Shown: positions 8,250 through 18,624, counted from the stretch's first letter. The stretch is DNA of 64,000 bases from Microlunatus flavus (GCF_900110855.1 NZ_FOFA01000013.1:16714-80713), one strand, 5' to 3'. Translations and numbers: made by a program. The notes: generated by a model from the sequence alone, not told the origin.

Positions 8250-9908
8250 ATGGACGGCGCCCGACCCGTACGCGCACCCCGCGGCACGACCCTGACCGCC
8301 CGCTCGTGGGCCACCGAGGCCCCGATGCGGATGCTCATGAACAACCTCGACCCCGAGGTGGCGGAACGTCCCGACGACCTCGTCGTCTACGGCGGCACCG
8401 GCCGGGCGGCCCGGGACTGGCGCTCGTACGACGCCATGATCAGGACGCTCACCACCCTCGCGCCGGACGAGACGATGCTCGTGCAGTCGGGACGGCCGGT
8501 CGGCGTCATGCAGACCCACGAGTGGGCGCCGCGGGTGATCATCGCCAACTCCAACCTCGTCGGCGACTGGGCGACGTGGCCGGAGTTCCGCCGCCTGGAG
8601 CAGCTCGGGCTGACCATGTACGGGCAGATGACGGCCGGCTCGTGGATCTACATCGGCACGCAGGGCATCGTGCAGGGGACGTACGAGACGTTCGCGGCGG
8701 TGGCGGAGAAGCGGTTCGGCGGAACCCTCGCCGGGACCCTCACCCTCACCGGCGGCTGCGGCGGCATGGGCGGCGCGCAGCCGCTGGCCGTCACGCTCAA
8801 CGACGGCGTCTGCCTGGTCGTGGACGTCGACCGCAGCCGCCTCGAGCGGCGCGTGCAGCACCGCTACCTCGACGAGGTCGCCGACTCGCTCGACCAGGCC
8901 GTCGACAAGGCGCTCGCGGCCACGGCCGAGCGGCGGGCCTGGTCGGTCGGCGTGGTCGGGAACTGCGCCGAGGTCTTCCCCGAGCTGCTGCGCCGCGGCG
9001 TGCCGGTCGACGTGGTGACCGACCAGACCAGCGCGCACGACCCGCTGTCCTACCTGCCGCTCGGCGTCGACGTGGCCGACTGGCGCACGCTGGCGGAGAA
9101 GGACCCCGACGACTTCACGCTACGCGCGCGGGAGTCGATGGCCCGCCACGTCGAGGCGATGGTCGGCTTCCTCGACGCGGGCGCGGAGGTCTTCGACTAC
9201 GGCAACTCGATCCGCGACGAGGCCCGTCAGGGCGGGTACGCGCGGGCCTTCGACTTCCCGGGCTTCGTCCCCGCCTACATCCGTCCGCTGTTCTGCGAGG
9301 GCCGGGGCCCGTTCCGCTGGGTCGCGCTCTCGGGCGACCCGAAGGACATCGCCGTCACCGACCGCGCGGTCATGGAGCTCTTCTCCGACGACGACCGCCT
9401 GCAGAAGTGGATGCGCGGCGCCCAGGACAAGATCAGCTTCCAGGGCCTGCCCGCCCGGATCTGCTGGCTGGGCCAGGGCGAGCGGGACCGCGCGGGGCTG
9501 CTGTTCAACGACCTCGTCGCGTCGGGGGAGATCAGCGCGCCGATCGTCATCGGGCGTGATCATCTCGACACGGGCTCGGTCGCCAGCCCCTACCGCGAGA
9601 CCGAGGCGATGCTCGACGGCTCCGACGCGATCGCCGACTGGCCGCTGCTCAACGCCATGATCAACACCGCCTCCGGGGCGTCCTGGGTGTCGATCCACCA
9701 CGGCGGCGGCGTGGGGATCGGCCGCTCGCTGCACGCCGGGCAGGTGTCGCTCGCCGACGGCACACCGCTGGCCGCGCAGAAGCTCGCGCGGGTCCTCACC
9801 AACGACCCCGCCATGGGCGTCATCCGCCACGTCGACGCGGGCTACGACCGCGCCGTCGAGGTCGCCGCGGAGCAGGGCGTCCGGGTCCCGCTGCGCGAGG
9901 GCGCCTGA
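8250..9908 (+). CDS. hutU: Urocanate hydratase (urocanase)
   Basis: Urocanase adds water to urocanate to give imidazolonepropionate, using tightly bound NAD as an electrophile. At 552 residues the length is standard. The NAD-binding stretch [15 protein letters not shown] lies near residue 170, and the signature [16 protein letters not shown] near 350 and [15 protein letters not shown] near 490 are intact. Start ATG 8250 follows GAGAGGA with a 9-base spacer. It is second in the hut cluster; the 5-base gap to the amidohydrolase gene suggests cotranscription. Confidence 0.97.
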   Translation: MDGARPVRAPRGTTLTARSWATEAPMRMLMNNLDPEVAERPDDLVVYGGTGRAARDWRSYDAMIRTLTTLAPDETMLVQSGRPVGVMQTHEWAPRVIIANSNLVGDWATWPEFRRLEQLGLTMYGQMTAGSWIYIGTQGIVQGTYETFAAVAEKRFGGTLAGTLTLTGGCGGMGGAQPLAVTLNDGVCLVVDVDRSRLERRVQHRYLDEVADSLDQAVDKALAATAERRAWSVGVVGNCAEVFPELLRRGVPVDVVTDQTSAHDPLSYLPLGVDVADWRTLAEKDPDDFTLRARESMARHVEAMVGFLDAGAEVFDYGNSIRDEARQGGYARAFDFPGFVPAYIRPLFCEGRGPFRWVALSGDPKDIAVTDRAVMELFSDDDRLQKWMRGAQDKISFQGLPARICWLGQGERDRAGLLFNDLVASGEISAPIVIGRDHLDTGSVASPYRETEAMLDGSDAIADWPLLNAMINTASGASWVSIHHGGGVGIGRSLHAGQVSLADGTPLAAQKLARVLTNDPAMGVIRHVDAGYDRAVEVAAEQGVRVPLREGA

Positions 9909-9912
9909 CGCC

Positions 9913-11124
9913 GTGGGGAGCACCTTCGACGGCCTCTGGGCCGACCTCGCCGACCTCGGGCGGGAGCCGCGCACGGGCGGCTACCGACGGTTCGCGTGGA
10001 CGCGGACCGACCACACCCTGCACGAGTGGTTCGCGGGGGAGGCGGCCCGCCGCGGGCTCGACCTCGTCGAGGACCGGGCCGGCAACCGGTGGGCGTGGTG
10101 GGGCGACCCCGACGCCGCTCCCGGTGTCGTCACCGGCTCCCACCTGGACAGCGTCCCGGACGGTGGCGCGTACGACGGCCCGCTCGGCGTGGTCAGCGCG
10201 TTCGCGGCGCTCGACGCCCTGCGCGCCCGGGGGCACCAGCCCGCGCGGCCCCTCGGGGTCGTGAGCTTCGTCGACGAGGAGGGGGCGCGGTTCGGGGTGG
10301 CGTGCGCCGGCTCCCGGGTGATCACCGGGGCCCTGGAGGCCGACCGGGCGCTCGGCCTGGCCGACGCCGACGGCACCACGCTGGCCGAGGCCCTGCGCGC
10401 CGCCGGGCGCCGCCCGGAGGACCTGGGTCCCGACCCCGAGGCGCTGCGCCGGGTGGGCACGTTCGTCGAGCTGCACGTGGAGCAGGGAGGGGAGCAGGGC
10501 CGCCGACTCGTCGACCGCGGCCGCGCCGTGGGCGTCGCCGGCAGCATCTGGCCGCACGGCCGCTGGCGGGCCGACGTCCCCGGCACCGCGAACCACGCCG
10601 GCACGACCGCGCTCGACGACCGCGACGACGCGCTGCTCGCGGCCACGTGGGTCGTGCAGGAGGCGCGCCGCGCGGCCGAGCGGCACGGCTGCCTGGCGAC
10701 CGTCGGCCGGATCGTCGTCGAGCCGGGCGGGGTGAACGCCGTCCCGTCGCACGTCACCGCCTGGCTCGACGCCCGCGGCGCCGACGAACGTTCCGTGCAC
10801 GCCGCCGTCGAGCAGGTCGCCGCGGCGGTCGCCCGCGCCGGCGGAACCCTCGCCCAGGAGTCGTGGACCCCGCCGACGACCTTCGACCCGGCGCTGGCGC
10901 AACGCCTCGGCACGCTCCTCGGCGACGCCCCGGTGCTCGCCACCGGGGCCGGGCACGACGCCGGGATCCTCGCGAACGCCGGCGTCAGCACGGCCATGCT
11001 CCTCGTCCGCAACCCGACCGGCGTCTCCCACGCGCCCGCCGAGCACGCCGACCGCGACGACTGCCTGGCCGGTGTCGACGCGCTGACCGCCGTGCTCGCC
11101 GACCTGACGGGCGCACCGGCGTGA
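9913..11124 (+). CDS. M20-family amidohydrolase (allantoate/N-carbamoyl type), probable N-formylglutamate-step enzyme
   Basis: A 403-residue dinuclear-metal M20 hydrolase of the allantoate amidohydrolase / N-carbamoyl-L-amino-acid hydrolase group. Metal ligands appear in order in [40 protein letters not shown] and the C-terminal SHAPAEHAD. It lies between hutU and hutF with a 5-base gap on one side and a 4-nt overlap on the other. Because HutF leaves N-formylglutamate and no hutG-type deformylase is present, this enzyme plausibly performs the deformylation to glutamate. That role is inference from context; an N-carbamoyl or ureido substrate is the alternative. Confidence 0.85.
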   Translation: MGSTFDGLWADLADLGREPRTGGYRRFAWTRTDHTLHEWFAGEAARRGLDLVEDRAGNRWAWWGDPDAAPGVVTGSHLDSVPDGGAYDGPLGVVSAFAALDALRARGHQPARPLGVVSFVDEEGARFGVACAGSRVITGALEADRALGLADADGTTLAEALRAAGRRPEDLGPDPEALRRVGTFVELHVEQGGEQGRRLVDRGRAVGVAGSIWPHGRWRADVPGTANHAGTTALDDRDDALLAATWVVQEARRAAERHGCLATVGRIVVEPGGVNAVPSHVTAWLDARGADERSVHAAVEQVAAAVARAGGTLAQESWTPPTTFDPALAQRLGTLLGDAPVLATGAGHDAGILANAGVSTAMLLVRNPTGVSHAPAEHADRDDCLAGVDALTAVLADLTGAPA

Positions 11125-12437
11125 CCGGCCACCACGCGCCGTACGCCTGGCTGCCGGACGGCGTCCACGCCGACGTGCGCCTCGAGGTCGTCGACGGGAC
11201 CTTCACCGCGATCACCACCGGGACCGCCCCGCAGCCCGGCGACGAACGCCTCGACGGCCTCGTCCTGCCCGGCCTCGCGAACGGTCACAGCCACGCCTTC
11301 CACCGCGCCCTGCGGGGGCGTACGCACGGCGGCGGCACCTTCTGGACGTGGCGGGAGCAGATGTACGCCGTCGCGACGCGCCTCGACCCGGACACCTACC
11401 GCGCGCTCGCGCTGGCGGTGTTCGCGGAGATGGCCCTCGCCGGCTACACGTGCGTCGGCGAGTTCCACTACCTGCACCACGACCCGCAGGGACGCCCGTA
11501 CGCCGACCCGAACGCCATGGGCGCCGCGCTGGTCGACGCCGCCGAGCAGGCCGGCCTGCGCCTCACGCTGCTCGACACGCTCTACCTCGCCGGCGGGCTC
11601 ACCGCCGCGGGGCACCAGCCGCTCGACGAGGTCCAGCGGCGCTTCTCCGACGGCGACGTGGAGGCCTGGCACGCCCGCGTCGACCGGCTGCGCCCCACCG
11701 CGACGGCCCGGATCGGCGCGGCCGCCCACTCGGTCCGCGCGGTTCCCGCCGACGCCCTCTCCGCGCTCGCCGGTGCCGCGGGCACGCGGCCGGTGCACGT
11801 CCACCTCAGCGAGCAGCCTGCCGAGAACGCCGCGGTCCGGGCCGTCCACGGCTGCACGCCGACGCGGCTCCTCGCCGACGCGGGCCTGCTCGGCCCGCGC
11901 ACCACGGCGGTGCACGCCACCCACCTCACCGACGCCGACGTCGCCCTCCTCGGCACGACGGGGACCGCCGCCTGCTTCTGCCCGACCACCGAGCGCGACC
12001 TCGCCGACGGCATCGGCCCGGCACGGCGGCTGCACGAGGCGGGCAGCCCGCTCACGCTGGGTTCCGACAGCCAGGCCGTGGTCGACCCGTTCGAGGAGCT
12101 GTGCGGGCTCGAGGCCCACGAGCGGCTCGCCAGCGGCGAACGCGGCCGGTTCAGCCCGGCCGAGCTGGTGACGGCCGCGAGCGCGGCGGGCTACGCGAGC
12201 CTCGGCTGGGACGGCGGCCGCCTCGCCGTCGGCGCCCCGGCCGACCTCGTCGTCGTGCGCACCGACTCGGTCCGCACGACCGGCGCCCGTCCCGACCAGG
12301 TCCCGTACGCGGCGACCGCGGCGGACGTCGACCGCGTCCTCGTGGGCGGCCGCACGGTGGTCCGCGACGGCCACCACGTCCTCGGCGACCCGGCCCGGCT
12401 GCTGCGCGAAGCCCTCGACCGCCTGGAGGAGGCGTGA
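11121..12437 (+). CDS. hutF: Formimidoylglutamate deiminase
   Basis: HutF converts N-formimino-L-glutamate to N-formyl-L-glutamate and ammonia. It is a 438-residue amidohydrolase-superfamily enzyme with the metal motif [15 protein letters not shown] near residue 50, [34 protein letters not shown] and the final aspartate in [20 protein letters not shown] and EFHYLHH distinguish HutF from cytosine and guanine deaminases. GTG 11121 overlaps the preceding stop, and its stop overlaps hutI, so the last three hut genes are translationally coupled. Its presence implies the five-step (HutF) route rather than direct HutG cleavage. Confidence 0.93.
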   Translation: MTGHHAPYAWLPDGVHADVRLEVVDGTFTAITTGTAPQPGDERLDGLVLPGLANGHSHAFHRALRGRTHGGGTFWTWREQMYAVATRLDPDTYRALALAVFAEMALAGYTCVGEFHYLHHDPQGRPYADPNAMGAALVDAAEQAGLRLTLLDTLYLAGGLTAAGHQPLDEVQRRFSDGDVEAWHARVDRLRPTATARIGAAAHSVRAVPADALSALAGAAGTRPVHVHLSEQPAENAAVRAVHGCTPTRLLADAGLLGPRTTAVHATHLTDADVALLGTTGTAACFCPTTERDLADGIGPARRLHEAGSPLTLGSDSQAVVDPFEELCGLEAHERLASGERGRFSPAELVTAASAAGYASLGWDGGRLAVGAPADLVVVRTDSVRTTGARPDQVPYAATAADVDRVLVGGRTVVRDGHHVLGDPARLLREALDRLEEA

Positions 12438-13603
12438 CCAGCAGGATCGGCAGCGTCCTCGTGACGGGCATCGGCGAGCTCGCGACCGTCGACGGGACGG
12501 GACCGGAGGGGCTCGGGCTGCGCCACGACGCCGCCGTGCTCGTCGAGGACGGCCTGGTCGCCTGGGCCGGTGCGCCGAGCGCGGCTCCCGCGGCCGACCG
12601 CCGCGTCGACGTCGGCGGGCGCGCCGTCGTCCCCGGTTTCGTCGACTCGCACGCCCACCTCGTCTTCGCCGGCGACCGAAGCGCCGAGTTCGCCGCGCGG
12701 ATGGCCGGGCAGCGCTACGACGGCGGCGGCATCGCCACGACGGTCGCGGCCACGCGGGTGGCGACCGACGACGAGCTCGACGGCCTCGTCGCCGCCCGGG
12801 TCGCGGAGATGCGCGCGCAGGGCACCACGACGGTGGAGATCAAGTCGGGCTACGGCCTCACCGTCGCCGACGAGGTCCGCGCCCTGCGCATCGCCGGCCG
12901 GCACACCCGCGAGACGACGTTCCTCGGCGCGCACGTCGTGCCCGCCGGGGCGGACCGGTCGGCCTACGTCGCGCAGGTCGCCGGCCCGATGCTCGCGGCG
13001 GCCGCCGCGTACGCGCGCTGGGTCGACGTCTTCTGCGAACCAGGTTCTGCCCACGCCTTCGACGCCGACGAGGCCCGCACCGTCCTGACCGCCGGCGCTG
13101 CGGCCGGGCTCGGGCTGCGGGTGCACGGCAACCAGCTCGGCCCCGGACCCGGGGTCCGGCTGGCGGTGGAGCTCGGTGCGGCCAGCGTGGACCACTGCAC
13201 GTTCCTGGAGCGGGCCGACGTCGACGCCCTCGTGGGCGCCGCCGCGACGACCACGGCCACGTTGCTGCCCGGCGTCGAGTACTCGACCCGCTCGCCCTAT
13301 CCCGACGCGGCGGCGCTGCTGCGGGCCGGCGTCTCGCTCGCGCTGGCGACCGACTGCAACCCCGGCACCTGCTTCTCCAGCTCCATGCCGTGGGTGATGG
13401 CGCTGGCCGTGCGGGAGATGGGCCTCACCCCGGCCCAGGCCCTCGTGGCGGCCACGGCGGGCGGCGCGCGGGCGCTGCGCCGCACCGACGTCGGCCGGGT
13501 CGTCGTCGGCGCCCGGGCCGACCTCACCGTGCTCGAGGCGCCGTCGTACCTCCACCTCGCCTACCGCCCGGGCGTCCCGATCGCCCGCGCGCTCGACCTC
13601 TGA
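12434..13603 (+). CDS. hutI: Imidazolonepropionase
   Basis: HutI hydrolyses 4-imidazolone-5-propionate to N-formimino-L-glutamate. The 389-residue protein shows the metal motif [15 protein letters not shown] near residue 70, [41 protein letters not shown] and [15 protein letters not shown], all characteristic of the family. It starts at a GTG overlapping hutF and is the last gene of the cluster, although it acts between HutU and HutF. A CxxHxV-type loop is replaced by the usual actinobacterial sequence and no key residue looks lost. Confidence 0.95.
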   Translation: MTSRIGSVLVTGIGELATVDGTGPEGLGLRHDAAVLVEDGLVAWAGAPSAAPAADRRVDVGGRAVVPGFVDSHAHLVFAGDRSAEFAARMAGQRYDGGGIATTVAATRVATDDELDGLVAARVAEMRAQGTTTVEIKSGYGLTVADEVRALRIAGRHTRETTFLGAHVVPAGADRSAYVAQVAGPMLAAAAAYARWVDVFCEPGSAHAFDADEARTVLTAGAAAGLGLRVHGNQLGPGPGVRLAVELGAASVDHCTFLERADVDALVGAAATTTATLLPGVEYSTRSPYPDAAALLRAGVSLALATDCNPGTCFSSSMPWVMALAVREMGLTPAQALVAATAGGARALRRTDVGRVVVGARADLTVLEAPSYLHLAYRPGVPIARALDL

Positions 13604-13692
13604 GGTACACCCTTCTCGCCACCTGCCCGGGTCGGTGAACCGAACTGGGCGCTGCACCGTCTGCTCGTCCGGGACCGACGAAAGGGGTCGAG

Positions 13693-14253
13693 ATGAGGTC
13701 AGCAGCCAGCGCAGTCAGCGCAGCGGCGAGGTCGAGGACGCGGTGGAGCGGGGTGACGGGCGGCGCGCTGGTGCTCGTGGCGCTGGCCGCGTGCTCGTCC
13801 CCCGCAGGCAGCGCACCGGCGGCGGAACCCGCGCCCGCCAGCAGCGCGAGCTCCAGCGCCCCGTCCGCCGCCGCCACGAGCGCCGCGGCGGGGGCCGACC
13901 TGAAGGTCGCGAGCACCTCGCTGGGCAGCGTCGTGGTGGACAGCCAGGGCCGGACGGCGTACTACTTCGACAAGGACAAGGCCGGGTCGGGCACGAGCGT
14001 CTGCTCCGGGGACTGCCTCGCCGCGTGGCCGGCGATCGCGCCGGCGGGCAGCACCCCGACGGTCGAGGGCGTGACCGCGAAGGTCGGCACGATCAAGCGC
14101 GACGACGGTTCCGCCCAGATCACGCTCGAGGGCCGCCCGGTCTACCTGTTCGTCAAGGACAAGGCCGCCGGCGACGTGACGGGCCAGGGCGTCGGCGGCG
14201 TCTGGTACGTGATCGCGCCGGACGGGACCGAGGTGAAGAAGTCCGCGGGCTGA
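13693..14253 (+). CDS. Secreted-repeat lipoprotein (YX4D/Lipoprotein_15 type)
   Basis: A 186-residue predicted lipoprotein. An Arg-containing N-region and hydrophobic stretch end at the lipobox LAAC (about residue 34), followed by an Ala/Ser/Pro linker and two repeats: GRTAYYFDKDKAG with CSGDCLAAWPAI, and GRPVYLFVKDKAAGD with GGVWYVIAPDG. This pattern, a Tyr/Phe-rich strand plus a CxxxCxxxWP segment, is found in actinobacterial surface lipoproteins of unknown role, often next to ECF sigma factors. Here the sigma gene begins 14 bases after the stop, so the lipoprotein is a likely member of that regulon. Confidence 0.85.
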   Translation: MRSAASAVSAAARSRTRWSGVTGGALVLVALAACSSPAGSAPAAEPAPASSASSSAPSAAATSAAAGADLKVASTSLGSVVVDSQGRTAYYFDKDKAGSGTSVCSGDCLAAWPAIAPAGSTPTVEGVTAKVGTIKRDDGSAQITLEGRPVYLFVKDKAAGDVTGQGVGGVWYVIAPDGTEVKKSAG

Positions 14254-14267
14254 GGAGGGCGACGAGC

Positions 14268-14801
14268 GTGGGCGTGGAGGAGGCGCCGGGGACCGCGGAG
14301 GGTCTCCGGCGGCTGCAGGAGCAGCACGGGGCCGCCCTGCTCGGCTTCGCGCAGCGCCTCACCCACGACCCCGACCTCGCGCGCGACGTCGTCCAGGACG
14401 CGCTGCTGCGCGCCTGGAACCATCCCGAGGTGGCCGCGACCGACGACCGGTCGGCGCGGGCCTGGCTCTTCACGGTCACCCGGCACCTCGTGGTCGACCG
14501 CTGGCGCAGCGCCGCGCACCGCCACGAGCGGTCGGCCGACGAGGAGACCCTGGCGCGCTGGGCGCCGGCGGACGCCGACGCCTCCAGCGCGGTGCTCGAC
14601 CAGTGGCTGATCGCGGACGCGCTGCGCGGCCTGTCGCCCGAGCACCGGGCGGTGATCGTCGCCGCGCACTACGAGGGTCGACCGGTCGCCGAGATCGCCC
14701 GCATGCTGGGGGTGCCGCCCGGCACCGTGAAGTCCCGGCTCCACTACGGGCTGCGGAGCCTGCGGCTGCTGCTGCAGGAGAAGGGGGTGACCGCGCCGTG
14801 A
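14268..14801 (+). CDS. ECF-type RNA polymerase sigma factor (SigK/SigL-like)
   Basis: A 177-residue ECF sigma factor. Region 2 contains HDPDLARDVVQDALLRAW and the DNA-melting segment ARAWLFTVTRHLVVDRWR. Region 4 contains LSPEHRAVIVAAHYEGRPV followed by the helix-turn-helix AEIARMLGVPPGTVKSRLHY. Start GTG 14268 lies 9 bases after GAGGAGG; GTG 14274 is an alternative. The stop overlaps the anti-sigma gene by 4 nt, which keeps the pair in stoichiometric balance. The inducing signal is unknown; the neighbouring lipoprotein suggests an envelope or redox cue. Confidence 0.9.
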   Translation: MGVEEAPGTAEGLRRLQEQHGAALLGFAQRLTHDPDLARDVVQDALLRAWNHPEVAATDDRSARAWLFTVTRHLVVDRWRSAAHRHERSADEETLARWAPADADASSAVLDQWLIADALRGLSPEHRAVIVAAHYEGRPVAEIARMLGVPPGTVKSRLHYGLRSLRLLLQEKGVTAP

Positions 14802-15481
14802 GCACCGACCGGTACGCGCAGTGGGACGCCGCGTACGTCCTCGGTGCCCTCGCGCCCGACGAGCGGGCCGAGTTCGAGGAGCACCTCGCCGGGTGCGCGC
14901 GCTGCCGGGAGGCGGTCGGCGAGCTCGCCGGCATGCCCGGCCTGCTCGCGCAGGTGCCCGCGTCGGAGGTGTGGGACGCGGAGCCGGCCGCTCCCGGCCC
15001 CTCGCCGGTCGACCGGCCGGTGGCCGACCACGAGCCGACCCGGGAGGTCGTCCCGCTCGACCGCCGCCGGGCCCTGCGGCCCCGGTGGTGGCAGGTCGCC
15101 GCCGCGGCGGTGCTCGTCGCCGTGCTCGGCGGGCTCGCCGGCTACGTCCTGCGTCCGGTCGTCGGCCAGCCGGCCGCGCAGCGGCTCGCCTTCAGCGTGG
15201 TGGAACCGTCGCCGCTGACCGCGGTCGTCGACCTCGCCCCCGCGGGCGCCGGGACGGAGGTGCGCGTCGAGTGCCAGTACGCCGACGCCGACGAGGGCGA
15301 GGCGTACTCGGTCTGGGTCGTGGGGCAGGACGGCAGCGCCAGCGAGGTGAAGCCGTGGACGGCCCGTCCCAACCGCGTCATGCACCCCTCCGGCACCAGC
15401 CCCCTGCGGCTCGACGCGATCGCCGCAGTCGAGATCCGCTCCGGCGACGCGGGCTCCGTGCTGCTGCGCGCCCGCCGCTGA
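14798..15481 (+). CDS. Anti-sigma factor, zinc-binding and membrane-anchored
   Basis: A 227-residue single-pass membrane protein. The cytoplasmic N-terminus has a zinc-binding anti-sigma signature, FEEHLAGCARCREAV (H-x3-C-x2-C), which would hold the adjacent sigma factor. A membrane helix, VAAAAVLVAVLGGLAGYVL, lies near residues 95-115, and the remaining extracytoplasmic part resembles the RskA/anti-sigma-K C-terminal domain (VWVVGQDGSASEVKPW). It overlaps the sigma gene by 4 nt. Regulated proteolysis releasing the sigma factor is the family mechanism; the signal is unknown. Confidence 0.88.
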   Translation: MSTDRYAQWDAAYVLGALAPDERAEFEEHLAGCARCREAVGELAGMPGLLAQVPASEVWDAEPAAPGPSPVDRPVADHEPTREVVPLDRRRALRPRWWQVAAAAVLVAVLGGLAGYVLRPVVGQPAAQRLAFSVVEPSPLTAVVDLAPAGAGTEVRVECQYADADEGEAYSVWVVGQDGSASEVKPWTARPNRVMHPSGTSPLRLDAIAAVEIRSGDAGSVLLRARR

Positions 15482-15510
15482 GGCCGGTCGCGCGGGCGCG
15501 GCGACCAGCC

Positions 15511-15518
15511 CTTGCGGC
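15511..15518. promoter_or_regulatory. Possible half of a rifamycin-associated element
   Basis: CTTGCGGC at 15511-15518, about 45 bases before the start of the rifampin-phosphotransferase-like gene, equals the core of the rifamycin-associated element as I remember it (19-bp symmetric, GGGGCTTGCGGCAAGGCCC). The second arm does not match, so this may be chance. Confidence 0.2.
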
Positions 15519-15563
15519 CGACGTCGGTGAGTGCTTGTCTCCGAGGTGAGGAGGCGTGAGGTG

Positions 15564-18029
15564 ATGGGCGTCGTCGGGTCGCTGGAGGAGTTCGGCCGCG
15601 GAGACGTGGCCCTGGCCGGTGGCAAGGGGGCGAACCTCGGCGCGCTCGTCCGCGCCGGGTTCCCGGTCCCGCCCGGCTTCGTCGTGACGACCGAGGCGTA
15701 CCGGGCCGACCACGCCGGTGGCACCCTCGGTGAGCCGGTGCGGGCGGCGGTGCTGGCCGCGTACGCCGACCTCGGCCGCCCGCCCGTGGCCGTGCGGTCG
15801 TCGGCCACGGCGGAGGACCTCGAGGGCGCGAGCTTCGCCGGGCAGCAGGACACCTACCTGAACGTCCGCGGCGACGACGCCCTGCTCGACGCGGTCCGGC
15901 GGTGCTGGGCGTCGCTGTTCACCGAGCGCGCCGTCGCCTACCGCGCCGAGCGCGGGGTCGCCGACGCCGCGATGGCCGTCGTCGTGCAGGAGATGGTCGA
16001 GGCGGACGCGGCGGGCGTGATGTTCACGGCCAACCCGGCGAACGGCCGGCGCCACGAGACGGTCGTCTCCGCGGCGTGGGGCCTCGGCGAGGCCGTGGTC
16101 GGCGGGCTCGTCGACACCGACGAGGTCGTGGTCCGGCTGCCGGAGGGGACCGTCGTCTCCCGCCGCACCGCCGACAAGCGGGTCATGACCGCGTACGCCG
16201 CCGAGGGCACCGTGGAGCGCGAGGTGCCCGACGACCGGCGCCGCGCGCCCGTCCTCGACGACCCGTCCGTCGTCGAGCTGGCCCGGCTCGGCGCCCGGGT
16301 GCAGGAGTGCTTCGGCGCGCCGCAGGACGTCGAGTGGGTGCGCCGCGACCAGACGTTCCTCCTCGTCCAGGCGCGGCCGATCACGGTGCTCCCGCCGCCG
16401 GAGGCCGACCCGCCGACCGACTGGTCGGTGCCCGACCCGCACGCCTTCTACGCCCGCGCCAGCATCGTCGAGCAGCTGCCCGACCCGCTGACGCCGCTCT
16501 TCGCCGACCTGGTGCGGACGTCGGTGTCGCGGTCGCTGCAGGCGCTGTTCCGCGAGCTGGTCGGCGACGGCGTCGTCGGCGAGGACGACGTCGACCTGCC
16601 GACGGTCAACGGCTACGCCTACTACCGCTACAGCGTCGCCGGCATGGCCCGGCTGATGCTGCACAGCGGCGGGGCGTTCCGGATGCTGCTGACGCGCGGG
16701 CAGGGCGGCACGGAGCACCGCTGGCGCACGTACGCCCACCCGCGCTACGTCGCGGCGGTGCAGGCGGCGAGCGCGGAGGCGACCGCCGAGGAGGGGGGCG
16801 ACCTGCCCGCCGCGGCGCTGCTCGACCGCGTGCGCACGCTGCTGGACGCCGGCACCGAGTACTACACGGCGGTGCAGACGATCATCCCGCTGGCGGCCTT
16901 CAGCGAGACGTTCCTGACCTGGTTCTACGACCGCTTCGTGAAGGTTCCGGGCGGCCCGCCGGCGGCGACGTTCCTGCTGGGCTTCGACAGCGTCCCGATC
17001 CGCGCGGAGAAGTCGCTGTGGGATCTGGCCACGTGGACCCGCGGGCAGCCGGGGCTGGCCGAGACGGTCCTGACCACGCCCGTCGAGACCCTGCTCGACG
17101 CCGGCGACGAGGGACCGACCGACCTCGCCGAGTGGCGCCGCCGGTTCGCGGCCCACCTGGCCGCGTACGGGCACCTCGTCTACGACCTGGACTTCGCCAA
17201 CCCGGTCCCCGCCGAGGAGCCCGGACCGCTCGTCGACGCCGTGCGCTTCTTCGTGCGCGGGGAGGGGAGCGACCCGTACCTGCGCCAGCAGGGCCTCGCC
17301 GACCGGCGCGAGCACGCCGGCATCGCCGCCCTGAGCGGTGTGGGGCCGCTGCGGGGCTGGGCGTTCCGGCGGCTGCTCGCCTGGGCGCAGGCCAACGCGC
17401 CGCTGCGGGAGGACGCGCTCGCCGACGTCGGGCTCGCCTGGCCGCTGATGCGCCGGCTCCTGCACGAGCTGAGCCGCCGCCTGCTCGAAGCGGAGGACCT
17501 CGTGCTGTGGCTGCGCGAGGCGGAGGTGCGCACGCTCGCCGCGGGCGGCGACGTGCCCGACCTGGCCGCGGAGGTCGAGCGGCGCCAGGAGGTGTGGCGT
17601 GGGCAGCGGCGGGTGACGCCGCCGCAGCTCCTGCCGCAGCGCCCCCGCCTGGACCGGCTGATGGGCCGCTTCCTGCCGGCCGTGAGCGAGCAGACCGGCG
17701 ACGTCCTCGACGGGCTCGCGGGCAGCGCGGGCCGGGTGACCGCACGGGCGCGGGTGGTGTCGGGGCCGGCGGACTTCTCCTCCTTCGAGCCGGGGGAGGT
17801 CCTCGTCGCCGCGATCACCACGCCCGCCTGGACGTCGCTCTTCCCGCGGGCAGCGGCGGTCGTCACCGACATCGGCGGGCCGCTGAGCCACAGCTCGATC
17901 GTCGCCCGCGAGTACGGCATCCCGGCCGTCCTCGGCACCGGCAGCGCGACCCGGCGCATCCGCACCGGCGACCTCGTCACGGTCGACGGCGACGCCGGGC
18001 GGGTCGAGCTGGCGCCGGCTCAGGACTGA
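15564..18029 (+). CDS. PEP-synthase-like phosphotransferase, rifampin phosphotransferase (RPH) type
   Basis: The 821-residue protein has an N-terminal PPDK/PEP-synthase ATP-grasp domain (LAGGKGANLGALVRAGFPVP near residue 20; AVRSSATAEDLEGASFAGQQ near 80), a long middle region (about 300-700), and a C-terminal phosphohistidine swivelling domain (TDIGGPLSHSSIVAREYG, about 770-790). It lacks the PEP/pyruvate TIM barrel of true PEP synthase. That order and length match rifampin phosphotransferases, which inactivate rifamycins with ATP through a phosphohistidine, but other PEP-utilising-domain proteins share the architecture. ATG 15564 (or GTG 15561) follows AGGAGG. The 3' end overlaps the convergent reductase gene by 10 bases. 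Confidence 0.75.
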   Translation: MGVVGSLEEFGRGDVALAGGKGANLGALVRAGFPVPPGFVVTTEAYRADHAGGTLGEPVRAAVLAAYADLGRPPVAVRSSATAEDLEGASFAGQQDTYLNVRGDDALLDAVRRCWASLFTERAVAYRAERGVADAAMAVVVQEMVEADAAGVMFTANPANGRRHETVVSAAWGLGEAVVGGLVDTDEVVVRLPEGTVVSRRTADKRVMTAYAAEGTVEREVPDDRRRAPVLDDPSVVELARLGARVQECFGAPQDVEWVRRDQTFLLVQARPITVLPPPEADPPTDWSVPDPHAFYARASIVEQLPDPLTPLFADLVRTSVSRSLQALFRELVGDGVVGEDDVDLPTVNGYAYYRYSVAGMARLMLHSGGAFRMLLTRGQGGTEHRWRTYAHPRYVAAVQAASAEATAEEGGDLPAAALLDRVRTLLDAGTEYYTAVQTIIPLAAFSETFLTWFYDRFVKVPGGPPAATFLLGFDSVPIRAEKSLWDLATWTRGQPGLAETVLTTPVETLLDAGDEGPTDLAEWRRRFAAHLAAYGHLVYDLDFANPVPAEEPGPLVDAVRFFVRGEGSDPYLRQQGLADRREHAGIAALSGVGPLRGWAFRRLLAWAQANAPLREDALADVGLAWPLMRRLLHELSRRLLEAEDLVLWLREAEVRTLAAGGDVPDLAAEVERRQEVWRGQRRVTPPQLLPQRPRLDRLMGRFLPAVSEQTGDVLDGLAGSAGRVTARARVVSGPADFSSFEPGEVLVAAITTPAWTSLFPRAAAVVTDIGGPLSHSSIVAREYGIPAVLGTGSATRRIRTGDLVTVDGDAGRVELAPAQD

Positions 18030-18592
18030 CGGGCGTACTCCAGGAGCACGACGCCGACCTCGAAGGTCCGGGTGGACTCCAGTCGCCAGGCCCGCGGGTC
18101 GTACGCGCCGTCGACCAGCGGCCGGCCCGCGCCGAGCGTGACCGGGTTGAGCTTCACCACGAGGCGGTCGATCTCGTCGGCCAGCGTCGCGGCGAGCCGG
18201 CCGCCCCCGCAGAGCCAGATCCCGGTGCCGTCGGCGCGCTTGAGGTCCCGCACCAGCGCGACGGGGTCGGCGGCCACGACCGTGACGCCCGGGTGCTCGG
18301 CGGGGTCGAGCGTGGTCGAGCAGACGTAGGTGTCGAGGTGCGCGTACGGGTCGGCGACGCCGGCCTGCAGCGCCGGCTCGAACGTCCCCCGACCCATGAC
18401 CACCGCGTCGAAGCGGTCCCCGGGCGGCGTCGTGCCGAAGGCGGTGTGGAACGCGGTCGGCAGGGCGTCGCCCCAGTCCTGCGCGAGCGCCGCGCCGTAC
18501 GCGGGATCGAACGGGAAGGCGTCGGTCGAGCCGTCCGGCGCGGCGATGCGGCCGTCCAGGCTGCTGGCGACCAGGTACGTGAGCGGGCGCAC
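18020..18592 (-). CDS. Dihydrofolate reductase/RibD C-terminal-like protein
   Basis: A 190-residue member of the RibD_C (dihydrofolate-reductase-like) superfamily. The N-terminal LTYLVASSLDGRIAAPDGST is the family strand-loop, VVMGRGTFEPAL lies in the middle, and IWLCGGGRLAATLADEIDRL is the nucleotide-binding Gly-rich segment with the following helix. Such stand-alone proteins are common in actinobacteria. They bind NADPH, but few have known substrates and they are not the housekeeping FolA. GTG 18592 is preceded by GAGGAGG. It lies 32 bases after the SDR gene and is probably cotranscribed with it. Confidence 0.8.
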   Translation of the reverse strand: MRPLTYLVASSLDGRIAAPDGSTDAFPFDPAYGAALAQDWGDALPTAFHTAFGTTPPGDRFDAVVMGRGTFEPALQAGVADPYAHLDTYVCSTTLDPAEHPGVTVVAADPVALVRDLKRADGTGIWLCGGGRLAATLADEIDRLVVKLNPVTLGAGRPLVDGAYDPRAWRLESTRTFEVGVVLLEYARQS

Positions 18593-18624
18593 GGGGTCCT
18601 CCTCGGGTTCGCGTCCGGTCGGGC

